From assembly GCA_947629295.1 (NCBI GenBank), contig CANRDH010000118.1:1-5564 (forward strand): DNA of 5,564 nucleotides. The letters run 5' to 3'. Origin of the DNA: an uncultured Clostridia bacterium (GTDB lineage Bacteria; Bacillota; Clostridia; Oscillospirales; Acutalibacteraceae). Position 1 is the first letter of the stretch. Each line of letters opens with the position of its first letter. Below are positions 1-4,465 of the stretch, piece after piece. The position numbers and the translations under genes are program-made. The notes under the pieces are model-generated. The model saw nothing but the letters and a program-made list of their open reading frames with translations. It was not told where the DNA came from and made no database searches.

Positions 1-257
1 GCCTTCTGTACATTATCGCCCTTGCATATAGCAAGAACTCTTACCTGCTTACCTGTACCGTTAGGAAGAACGATTGCACCTCTTACCTGCTGGTCAGCAT
101 GACGTGAGTCAACGCCCAGCTTTACATGAAGCTCAACTGTTTCATCAAACTTTGCGGTACCTGTTTTGAGGACTACATCAATAGCCTCTTTGGCATCATA
201 AGCCTTTGTCTTGTCGATAAGCTTTACAGCTTCAACATATTTCTTACCGTGTTTCAT
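1..257 (-). CDS. rplA: 50S ribosomal protein L1, N-terminal part (3' end beyond window)
   Basis: The reading frame starts at ATG 257-255 and runs off the window edge, giving 85 complete residues of a protein normally about 230 long. L1 binds 23S rRNA in the mobile stalk (H76-78) near the tRNA exit site and in bacteria also represses its own L11-L1 operon by binding mRNA. Family landmarks seen are MKHGKKY at the start, KFDETVELHVKLGVD at about residues 36-50, and RHADQQVRGAIVLPNGTGK at about 52-70. The start is fixed by AGGGAGG at 264-270, 6 bases before ATG. It is the last gene of the operon seen here, 55 bases after rplK; that gap holds a probable L1-binding hairpin (274-306). rplJ and rplL would be expected next, outside the window. 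Family assignment is secure. Confidence 0.97.
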   Translation of the reverse strand, partial: MKHGKKYVEAVKLIDKTKAYDAKEAIDVVLKTGTAKFDETVELHVKLGVDSRHADQQVRGAIVLPNGTGKQVRVLAICKGDNVQK

Positions 258-273
258 TGTTTTCCTCCCTATT

Positions 274-306
274 GAGTGGTAAAATCGGATCAATTTCCTC
301 CCACCC
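274..306 (-). promoter_or_regulatory. Probable L1-binding mRNA hairpin before rplA
   Basis: On the minus-strand transcript, GGGUGG (306-301) pairs with CCACUC (279-274) in a 6-bp stem with one G.U. Next on the 5' side is a GA bulge (300-299), then a short inner stem GGA/UCC closing an AAUUGA loop, and a 3' side GAUUUUA. This order (GUGG stem, GA bulge, inner stem, asymmetric 3' loop ending UA, CCAC) is what I remember of the L1 site in 23S rRNA and in known L1 mRNA sites. The 3' arm ends 3 bases before the rplA Shine-Dalgarno (264-270), so bound L1 could block initiation. Function is inferred; the sequence resemblance and the pairing are seen directly. Confidence 0.6.
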
Positions 307-312
307 GGGTAA

Positions 313-738
313 TTAATCTACTACTTCTATACCCATTGAACGAGCCGTACCTGCTATCATTGAGCAGGCAGCTTCAACCGTAGCGGCATTGAGATCCGGC
401 ATTTTCTGCTCTGCGATCTTCTGAACCTGCTCACGGGTGATCTTAGCGACCTTTTTCTTATTGGGTTCACCCGATGCTGTTTCAATTCCGCAAGCCTTCT
501 TAATAAGAACTGCTGCGGGAGGGGTTTTGGTTACAAATGTGAATGAACGATCCGCATATACCGTAATAACCACCGGTATGATAAGACCTGCGTCGTTCTT
601 TGTGCGCTCGTTAAATTCCTTTGTAAACGCACTGATATTGACACCATGCTGACCTAATGCAGGACCAACAGGCGGCGCCGGGGTTGCTTTTCCGGCAGGT
701 ATCTGAAGCTTGATCAAGCCTGTTACCTTCTGAGCCAT
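313..738 (-). CDS. rplK: 50S ribosomal protein L11
   Basis: This is a full-length 141-residue L11, the usual family length. L11 binds the GTPase-associated region of 23S rRNA, forms the base of the L7/L12 stalk and is needed for translation-factor function and for sensing uncharged tRNA by RelA-type enzymes. The N-terminal domain contains the proline-rich signature at residues 11-35 (LQIPAGKATPAPPVGPALGQ followed by HGVNI). The C-terminal RNA-binding domain runs from about residue 74 (PPAAVLIKKA) to MIAGTARSMGIEVVD at the end, which contains the L11 signature. The start is set by GGAGGTG at 747-753, 8 bases upstream. It lies 122 bases after nusG, an unusually long gap for this operon that is filled with hairpins, including a probable L1-binding site. 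No odd residues were noticed. Confidence 0.98.
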   Translation of the reverse strand: MAQKVTGLIKLQIPAGKATPAPPVGPALGQHGVNISAFTKEFNERTKNDAGLIIPVVITVYADRSFTFVTKTPPAAVLIKKACGIETASGEPNKKKVAKITREQVQKIAEQKMPDLNAATVEAACSMIAGTARSMGIEVVD

Positions 739-759
739 TTTTCTTGCACCTCCAAAATT

Positions 760-804
760 CGTGGTAATGCCGGAGCGATATAAAAATTTTCGCTTCCTCC
801 CACG
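760..804 (-). promoter_or_regulatory. Probable L1-binding mRNA hairpin before rplK
   Basis: On the minus-strand transcript, CGUGG (804-800) pairs with CCACG (764-760), extendable by a U-A pair at 805/759. A GA bulge (799-798) follows, then an inner stem in which GGAAGCGA (797-790) pairs with UCGCUCC (778-772) with one bulged A. The loop is A/U-rich and the 3' internal loop is GGCAUUA (771-765). The layout matches the 23S rRNA H76-78 region bound by ribosomal protein L1 and the site before rplA in this same window. The 3' arm ends 6 bases before the rplK Shine-Dalgarno (747-753). L1 feedback at rplK is known in other bacteria; its use here is inferred from position and fold. Confidence 0.7.
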
Positions 805-820
805 AGGGATATAATCCCTC
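804..820 (-). repeat. 7-bp inverted repeat in the nusG-rplK gap
   Basis: GAGGGAT (820-814) and ATCCCTC (810-804) form a perfect 7-bp stem with a 3-base TAT loop. It abuts, and by one or two bases overlaps, the outer stem of the L1-like site at 760-804, so the two could stack or compete at their base. No U-run follows, so it is not an intrinsic terminator. A role in mRNA processing or in presenting the L1 site is only a guess. Confidence 0.6.
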
Positions 821-823
821 TAT

Positions 824-843
824 AATAACGGATTTCCGTTATT
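824..843 (-). repeat. 9-bp inverted repeat after nusG
   Basis: AATAACGGA (minus strand 843-835) and TCCGTTATT (832-824) are perfectly complementary with a 2-base AA spacer, giving in practice an 8-bp stem with a four-base loop. It sits 17 bases after the nusG stop codon. No U-tract follows, so full termination is unlikely. It may protect the 3' end of an rpmG-secE-nusG transcript or be a processing site; function unknown. Confidence 0.6.
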
Positions 844-860
844 AACTGTTTTCCACCCGC

Positions 861-1586
861 TCAATCTGCCATTTCGACATCCGTCGCTGACAGCTCAGCA
901 GGTATTCTGCGTCCGAACATATTTCCTATGACGGTCACGCTGTTGTTTTCCTCGTCGATTGCCTCGACTGTGCACACAGGATCCTCAAACGGACAATACT
1001 GACCTATAATACGCACAACATCTCCGACCTTGAATCTGAATTTGTATTCTGCCGCACCCTCATCGTTACCGGACTCAAGTCCCAGCTCCTTTACTTCCTC
1101 ATCGGACAATGCGGGCGGAGCATTGTGGACAATCGTATCCCCGACCTTCTCGGTTGCGTTCATGGAATTCAAACCGACAAAACCCGTACATCCACGGACA
1201 GATCTCACAACATTCTGATTGTCATCGGTCATTATCATCTTGATGAATACATAGCTCGGAAATATCTTATATTCCGAAATAACTTCTGTTTCTTCTTCGA
1301 TATAGTTACCGTTTTCATCCTTTTTATATTTGCCGTCCTTGCCCTCGATTCTTTTCTTTACGACGTCGCGAACCTTTTCGACAGGAATGACAATATCGAC
1401 GAACTGATCCTGTAAACCCATATTCTCTACTTTTTGTTTCAGCGTTATGAGTACCTTATTCTCGTATCCGGAATATGTATGTACTATATACCATTTTGCC
1501 TTTTCGACAGCCTCATTCCTGCTCGGAGCGGTGTTAACAACATCCGTCTCGTCTGCGAAGCCGTTTGCCTTTTGGTCGTTTGACAT
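861..1586 (-). CDS. nusG: Transcription termination/antitermination factor NusG, divergent form
   Basis: NusG binds RNA polymerase through its N-terminal NGN domain and other partners (Rho, S10) through its C-terminal KOW domain. The NGN core begins at KWYIVHTYSGYENKV (31-45) and a KOW domain follows from about 186 (FKVGDVVRI) with NMFGRRIPAEL at 222-232. At 241 residues it is longer than the usual 175-185: there is a 30-residue acidic/polar N-terminal leader and a charged insert at about 83-101, rich in Lys, Glu and Asp. Some conserved positions differ: FPSYVFIKM replaces the usual PGYV motif and CPFEDPVCTV replaces the usual GPF..F.G.V in the KOW loop, losing the near-invariant glycine. The start is supported by GGAGG at 1594-1598, 7 bases upstream. 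It is 27 bases after secE, in the standard order. The family call is secure. Confidence 0.95.
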   Translation of the reverse strand: MSNDQKANGFADETDVVNTAPSRNEAVEKAKWYIVHTYSGYENKVLITLKQKVENMGLQDQFVDIVIPVEKVRDVVKKRIEGKDGKYKKDENGNYIEEETEVISEYKIFPSYVFIKMIMTDDNQNVVRSVRGCTGFVGLNSMNATEKVGDTIVHNAPPALSDEEVKELGLESGNDEGAAEYKFRFKVGDVVRIIGQYCPFEDPVCTVEAIDEENNSVTVIGNMFGRRIPAELSATDVEMAD

Positions 1587-1613
1587 AAGCTCTCCTCCGT
1601 CTACCGAATTAAT

Positions 1614-1853
1614 TTACGAAACATGCATCAGAAAACCAAGCAAAAAGTGCAGACCGTAATCAAGTGCAGTTATCAGCACTCCGACAATAAGCATTGAAAG
1701 AAGCACAACGCCCATATTGCCAAATGTCGTTTTGACTGTCGGCCATACAATCTTTTTGATTTCGCCCTTGATATCACGGAAGAATTTGACTATGCCCTTG
1801 CCCATCCTTTTAAAGACATTGGGCTTTTTCTCGGGCTCTTTTTTCTTTGCCAT
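1614..1853 (-). CDS. secE: Preprotein translocase subunit SecE
   Basis: SecE clamps SecY in the SecYEG translocon in the cytoplasmic membrane. The 79-residue product has a lysine-rich cytosolic N-terminus (MAKKKEPEKKP), an amphipathic helix with the family motif FFRDIKGEIKKIVWPT (about 24-39), and a single hydrophobic segment at about 48-73 ending close to the C-terminus. This is the short single-span form normal in Firmicutes. The frame is open to an ATG at 1874, but I chose ATG 1853-1851 because CGGAGGG (1859-1865) lies 5 bases before it and the longer form would add MIERRVS and overlap the rpmG stop. It follows rpmG by 17 bases and precedes nusG, as in most bacteria. Confidence 0.95.
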   Translation of the reverse strand: MAKKKEPEKKPNVFKRMGKGIVKFFRDIKGEIKKIVWPTVKTTFGNMGVVLLSMLIVGVLITALDYGLHFLLGFLMHVS

Positions 1854-1870
1854 AGAAACCCTCCGTTCAA

Positions 1871-2020
1871 TCACTTAGTCTCTTTGTGCAGAGTATGCTT
1901 TTTGCAGAATCTGCAGTACTTGTTCATCTCGAGTCTGTCGGGATCGTTTTTCTTGTTTTTCATCGTGTTGTAGTTACGCTGTTTGCACTCTGTGCAGGCT
2001 AGTGTTATTTTTACTCTCAT
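1871..2020 (-). CDS. rpmG: 50S ribosomal protein L33, zinc-binding type
   Basis: This 49-residue gene is read by hand: ATG 2020-2018, stop TGA at 1873-1871. The product starts MRVKITLACTECKQRNYNTM and ends in CRFCKKHTLHKETK, the length and pattern of L33, a small protein of the large subunit near the E site. Two CxxC pairs (Cys9/Cys12 and Cys36/Cys39) make the zinc ribbon, so this is the zinc-dependent (C+) version rather than the cysteine-free one made under zinc limitation. GGGAGGTG at 2026-2033 lies 5 bases before the ATG. It is the first gene of the operon, about 76 bases after the predicted transcription start and 17 bases before secE. Confidence 0.96.
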   Translation of the reverse strand: MRVKITLACTECKQRNYNTMKNKKNDPDRLEMNKYCRFCKKHTLHKETK

Positions 2021-2052
2021 GTCGGCACCTCCCGGTATTTCGGAATAATTTA

Positions 2053-2095
2053 GCCTCCCTCAAAAAAGGCACAAAAAAATAAACCCCACTTGAGG
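2053..2095 (-). promoter_or_regulatory. rpmG operon leader with alternative pairings and a U-run
   Basis: The predicted transcript starts near 2096 and begins ACCUCAAGUGGGG followed by UUUAUUUUUUU (2083-2073). CCUC (2095-2092) can pair with GGGG (2087-2084) just before the U-run, a weak terminator-like shape. The same CCUCAA (2095-2090) can instead pair with UUGAGG (2063-2058), and GCCU (2070-2067) can pair with AGGC (2056-2053). The pairings are seen; that they act as a switch is speculative, since the 4-bp hairpin lies very close to the start site and is weak. Confidence 0.3.
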
Positions 2096-2102
2096 TATCT
2101 TA

Positions 2103-2131
2103 ACTATAACATATCCTGAACGTCTTGTCAA
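2103..2131 (-). promoter_or_regulatory. Near-consensus sigmaA promoter of the rpmG-secE-nusG operon
   Basis: On the minus strand TTGACA (2131-2126) is a perfect -35, followed by a 17-base spacer and TATAGT (2108-2103) as -10. Upstream is an A/T-rich stretch with an A-run (about 2133-2140) that could act as an UP element. The predicted start is about 2096. Strength and position fit a promoter for a ribosomal protein operon. Confidence 0.92.
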
Positions 2132-2160
2132 GTATTTTTTTGCTGTTTTACATAACTATT

Positions 2161-2182
2161 AGAAAAAAACCTATTTTTTTCT
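2161..2182 (-). terminator. A/T stem-loop upstream of the rpmG promoter, possible weak terminator
   Basis: AGAAAAAAA and TTTTTTTCT form a perfect 9-bp inverted repeat (2161-2169 with 2174-2182) around a 4-base loop. The T-run is part of the stem itself and the stem is almost all A-T, so termination would be weak. It lies between the end of the upstream 260-aa gene and the rpmG promoter, where a terminator is expected. It might work in either direction. Confidence 0.35.
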
Positions 2183-2213
2183 GATTCTTACGGGAAAATC
2201 CTATTATTACATA

Positions 2214-2260
2214 ATTATCGGTCACTTTCACCAATCTTATTCGGGAAAGCGGCCGATAAT
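2214..2260 (-). repeat. Long imperfect hairpin downstream of the 260-aa gene
   Basis: ATTATCGG (minus strand 2260-2253) pairs with CCGATAAT (2221-2214). After one C.A mismatch the stem continues with CGCUUUC against GAAAGUG (one G.U), and two further C-G pairs are possible, giving about 15-17 pairs around a loop of about 10 bases. It begins 31 bases after the stop codon of the gene at 2292-3074. No U-run follows on either strand, so it is better seen as an mRNA 3'-end stabiliser or an uncharacterised structured element than as a classic terminator. Confidence 0.55.
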
Positions 2261-2291
2261 ATTTCATAAAGCTTCTCTAAAGACGATTACA

Positions 2292-3074
2292 TCACGAATC
2301 AAGCGAATCTGCCGTATAACTTCTCGCCTTTTTCGGTTTTTCGGGTTTTATTTTCTTGCCTATAAGCTTGCGCGCGGCTCTTGCAACCTTTTTATCGGAT
2401 TCCGAAAATGAATCTATCAGTTTTTCAAATTTTTCTGAATTTTCAACCGAGTTAAGAAGGTCATAGGTTATAATACCCTTAGTATCGAGGTCGCCTGCGG
2501 CATACATTGCGGCAAGTCCGGCGGATATTTTCTCCATTTTTGCCTGATTAGCATTTTTTACAAGCTCCTTGAATCTCGGGACGATTTTTTCCTCCGCAAA
2601 GGTAACACCTCTGAATTGCTCATGGTGCGCCGTTTCATATGCTATCTCGTCCTTCAGCTCGGGAAAGTACGTTACCATCCTGTTTGCAAGGAAAAGCGGA
2701 TCTACATTGGCTTCCCCATCTTTTTTACGTTTTTTCTGCCTTTGTACAACTGCCGTCTGCTTTGGCCCTCTCACAGTTTCGGCAAAATCATTTCCTATGC
2801 CCTCTGCTTCCCTGTTTCCGTCTGTTTCGGGGTCAAAGAGCCATGTTGCAAGTGTTTTCCATTTATTATCCGGCTCTCCGTCATTAACTACACATGAGCG
2901 AAGCACAACTCTGCGTGTCAGGTATGTATATACTATGCTGTATGCTATATCTCCGATATACAGAGCGGTAAGCTCGGTATCAGATTCGGCAACATTTTCC
3001 TTTTTAAAGCCCTCGCTCAATATTGCATTTTCAAATTTTTCCGTTATTATCGCAAATGCGTTATTCATGTCCAT
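2292..3074 (-). CDS. Conserved hypothetical cytosolic protein, 260 aa
   Basis: No function can be assigned. The product has no signal peptide or membrane span. Residues 1-100 look alpha/beta, with a strand-rich part (ALYIGDIAYSIVYTYLTRR, 37-55) and WKTLATWLFDPETD (72-85). A basic linker QRQKKRKKDG (111-120) leads to NVDPLFLANRMVTYFPELKDEI (123-144, PELKDE at 138-143) and a mostly helical part to about 240, then a Lys/Pro-rich tail KKIKPEKPKK. From memory this resembles a family of Clostridial hypothetical proteins, and the PELKDE-plus-helices part recalls immunity-like DUF7674 domains, but I cannot verify either. Start ATG 3074-3072 is supported by AAGGAGAAA with GGAG 8 bases upstream and by the promoter at 3110-3138; a second ATG two codons later is less well placed. 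It appears to be transcribed on its own. Confidence 0.85.
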   Translation of the reverse strand: MDMNNAFAIITEKFENAILSEGFKKENVAESDTELTALYIGDIAYSIVYTYLTRRVVLRSCVVNDGEPDNKWKTLATWLFDPETDGNREAEGIGNDFAETVRGPKQTAVVQRQKKRKKDGEANVDPLFLANRMVTYFPELKDEIAYETAHHEQFRGVTFAEEKIVPRFKELVKNANQAKMEKISAGLAAMYAAGDLDTKGIITYDLLNSVENSEKFEKLIDSFSESDKKVARAARKLIGKKIKPEKPKKARSYTADSLDS

Positions 3075-3109
3075 AGCGATTTCTCCTTTTTCTTTCGATT
3101 AGTATTTCC

Positions 3110-3138
3110 ATTATATTACAACCCGGCAAAAAACTCAA
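3110..3138 (-). promoter_or_regulatory. sigmaA promoter of the 260-aa hypothetical gene
   Basis: On the minus strand TTGAGT (3138-3133) and a perfect TATAAT (3115-3110) are separated by 17 bases. The predicted start near 3103 gives a short leader of about 29 bases carrying the AAGGAG site. This shows that the gene is not simply read through from the decayed region upstream. Confidence 0.88.
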
Positions 3139-3222
3139 CCGTAATTTTAAAATGTTAAGAATATTATGAGAAGCGCAGCCTATAAGTGATTAAAATTTAT
3201 CTGTATTTTAGTTTTATTCTAA

Positions 3223-3792
3223 TTACACGGGAGAAGTAAATGCATCCGGCAGCAATTCAACCCTCTCCGACGTATTATTGTTGTACAGCATCTCTGAAAT
3301 CTCCGAACCTATTTTGTACATATTCCTTGCATTTTGTCATGTCTATGCTATCAATACAATCCACTTTATATAAGTTCCTTTACAAGCCATCCTCTGCCTA
3401 CGAAAACCTTTTTCAACAGTTCGTTCTGCTTTGATGCAGACGGATAAGCGTCAAGTTTTTTCTTGATGTCGGTTATCTGACCACAAACTCACGGCTCTCC
3501 TTTGACTTGATAATTTCAAAAAGCTCTTTCATTTTTGCTTCAAACCATTCATTGAATACCTCGTCACCCTCCTCAGGCTTTTCTTTCCATATGCTCATGT
3601 TAAGCCACTGAATGTAACAAATCGACGGCGGCGATACATTTTTTTCATCCTCAAGCAATATGTACGCAGCATTTCCGCCCTTTACTCCAACAGCTATTGC
3701 AAGCTCATTCAGCATACTCCGGGCTCACTTACAGAATGTTTTGACAGACAGGCAACAACCTTCTGACTTCCTTCAATATATTTTGCCGATAA
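3223..3792 (-). pseudogene. Multiply frameshifted remnant, probably of a TIR-like domain protein
   Basis: Successive minus-strand pieces in different frames read as one protein. Piece 1 (3792-3709) gives KYIEGSQKVVACLSKHSVSE; piece 2 (3715-3473, 80 codons) starts LNELAIAVGVKGGNAAYILL and includes PPSICYIQWLNMSIWKE; piece 3 (about 3482-3366) gives ITDIKKKLDAYPSASKQNEL then LLKKVFVGRGWLVKEL; piece 4 (3372-3275) gives VDCIDSIDMTKCKEYVQNRF; piece 5 (to the stop at 3225-3223) ends in SERVELLPDAFTSPV. Inserting one C in TGCTGAATGAG joins pieces 1 and 2 as CLNELAIA. The series S..VV..LS..SV....C.NELA.AV is the second-half pattern of TIR domains (NAD-cleaving or scaffold domains). The first half, including the expected catalytic Glu region, is missing. 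Pieces 4 and 5 are less certain. No start or promoter is seen. Confidence 0.55.
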
Positions 3793-3830
3793 TTATGTGA
3801 TATTTTACAAATTTCCTGTAAATAATAAAT

Positions 3831-3890
3831 AAGCAAACGCTATCTTCCGTTTCAGGCAATGTACCGTTAAAAAGAAAATATCGTTTGCTT
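3831..3890 (-). terminator. 60-nt imperfect hairpin after the YtxH-like gene
   Basis: AAGCAAACG (minus strand 3890-3882) and CGTTTGCTT (3839-3831) form a perfect 9-bp stem. After one mismatch it continues with about 7 pairs including a G.U (TATTTTC against GAAGATA), with a further small GGUA/UGCC stem in the loop. On the minus strand it is followed by the T-rich TTATTTATTATTT. It starts 36 bases after the stop of the 59-aa gene, so it probably serves as its terminator. The interrupted T-run and long loop make this uncertain. Confidence 0.45.
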
Positions 3891-3925
3891 TAAACTGTAT
3901 GATCTGCAGTTATGTCAAATGTCCG

Positions 3926-4105
3926 TCATCTGAACATATCCTGTACACTTTCGATAACTCCCTCAACCGTTCCGAGAGCTTTATTGATTCTTTTTCTGTT
4001 CTTCTTGCCGTCTTTGAGTACAGCCGAACCTATAATGCCGAGCATTGCACCTGCAGCGATACCTACTCCGATACCTTTAAACATTGATACTGTATTTCGT
4101 GCCAT
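3926..4105 (-). CDS. Small YtxH-like glycine-zipper membrane protein, 59 aa
   Basis: The product starts MARNTVSMFKG, has one hydrophobic glycine/alanine-rich segment (about 9-30: FKGIGVGIAAGAMLGIIGSA) with small residues at spacings typical of a glycine zipper, then a basic stretch KDGKKNRKRINK (31-42) and an amphipathic helix ending VQDMFR. This layout resembles small YtxH-type stress-linked membrane proteins of Firmicutes, though it is shorter than most and the match is by pattern only. The frame is open to ATG 4147, but ATG 4105-4103 is preferred because GGAGG at 4115-4119 lies 9 bases before it; the longer form would add the odd prefix MKAKILIALWRFYI, preceded by a weaker AAGGGG. It is divergent from the DUF6465-type gene. 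Confidence 0.7.
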   Translation of the reverse strand: MARNTVSMFKGIGVGIAAGAMLGIIGSAVLKDGKKNRKRINKALGTVEGVIESVQDMFR

Positions 4106-4298
4106 TATATAAAACCTCCATAATGCAATCAGAATTTTTGCTTTCATATAAAATTATCCCCTTGATTTTATCATTTATACATTTTGGATATAAAAGGATT
4201 TGCTTTTTCAGTATTACCCGGAAGCTGTTATTTTATGCGAATCAGCACAGTTTATATGGTCACACTTAACAATAAATCTATTAAAAAATCTTTTGTTT

Positions 4299-4326
4299 TG
4301 GACAAGTAACCGTTTTTTGGTAAAAT
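4299..4326 (+). promoter_or_regulatory. Upstream candidate promoter of the DUF6465-type gene
   Basis: TGGACA (4299-4304), a 16-base spacer and TAAAAT (4321-4326) preceded by TGG form an extended -10 promoter. It lies 48 bases before the consensus promoter at 4351-4379 and points the same way, so the two would act in tandem. It is weaker than the downstream one. Confidence 0.5.
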
Positions 4327-4350
4327 ATCATATATTTTTATGTCTTTTAT

Positions 4351-4379
4351 TTGACAAACTACCGAATAATAGTTATAAT
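4351..4379 (+). promoter_or_regulatory. Perfect-consensus sigmaA promoter of the DUF6465-type gene
   Basis: TTGACA (4351-4356), a 17-base spacer and TATAAT (4374-4379) match the consensus exactly. The predicted start near 4386 leaves an 80-base leader. This implies high basal expression, as for an abundant nucleoid-type protein. Confidence 0.93.
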
Positions 4380-4383
4380 TCAA

Positions 4384-4422
4384 TTAAAACAAAGCACATT
4401 TATTTAATCTGCCTTGTTTTAA
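4384..4422 (+). repeat. 5'-leader hairpin of the DUF6465-type mRNA
   Basis: TTAAAACAA (4384-4392) and TTGTTTTAA (4414-4422) are perfect 9-base inverted repeats around a 21-base loop. The left arm is at the predicted transcription start, so a hairpin would cap the 5' end of the mRNA. It is A/U-rich and not followed by a U-run; a role in mRNA stability is a guess. Confidence 0.4.
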
Positions 4423-4465
4423 CCACGTTCAACACGATCAATTTTTTGAAAGAGGGAAATTTATC

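Larger units (their letters stand above)
4148..4465. other. Divergent A/T-rich intergenic region
   Basis: This stretch of 318 bases separates the YtxH-like gene (minus) from the DUF6465-type gene (plus). No convincing gene is present. The right half holds two plus-strand promoters and the 5' leader of the DUF6465-type gene. On the minus strand TGATAAAAT (about 4166-4174) could be an extended -10 for the YtxH-like gene, with no clear -35. I see nothing else in 4190-4290. Confidence 0.7.

Noticed and set aside
1854..1870. Possible tRNA-Trp gene between rpmG and secE, as in some bacteria.
   Set aside because: The gap is only 17 bases, so no tRNA fits.
2569..3102. Plus-strand open frame of 177 codons.
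   Set aside because: Antisense to the 260-aa gene, which has a promoter, ribosome binding site and sensible composition; the plus frame has none of these.
3473..3715. An intact 80-aa gene beginning MLNELAIAVG.
   Set aside because: No ribosome binding site before its ATG, and coding-like sequence continues on both sides in other frames, so it is part of a frameshifted pseudogene.
3899..4112. Two overlapping plus-strand frames of 62 and 66 codons.
   Set aside because: Antisense to the YtxH-like gene; no start signals and no recognisable protein features.
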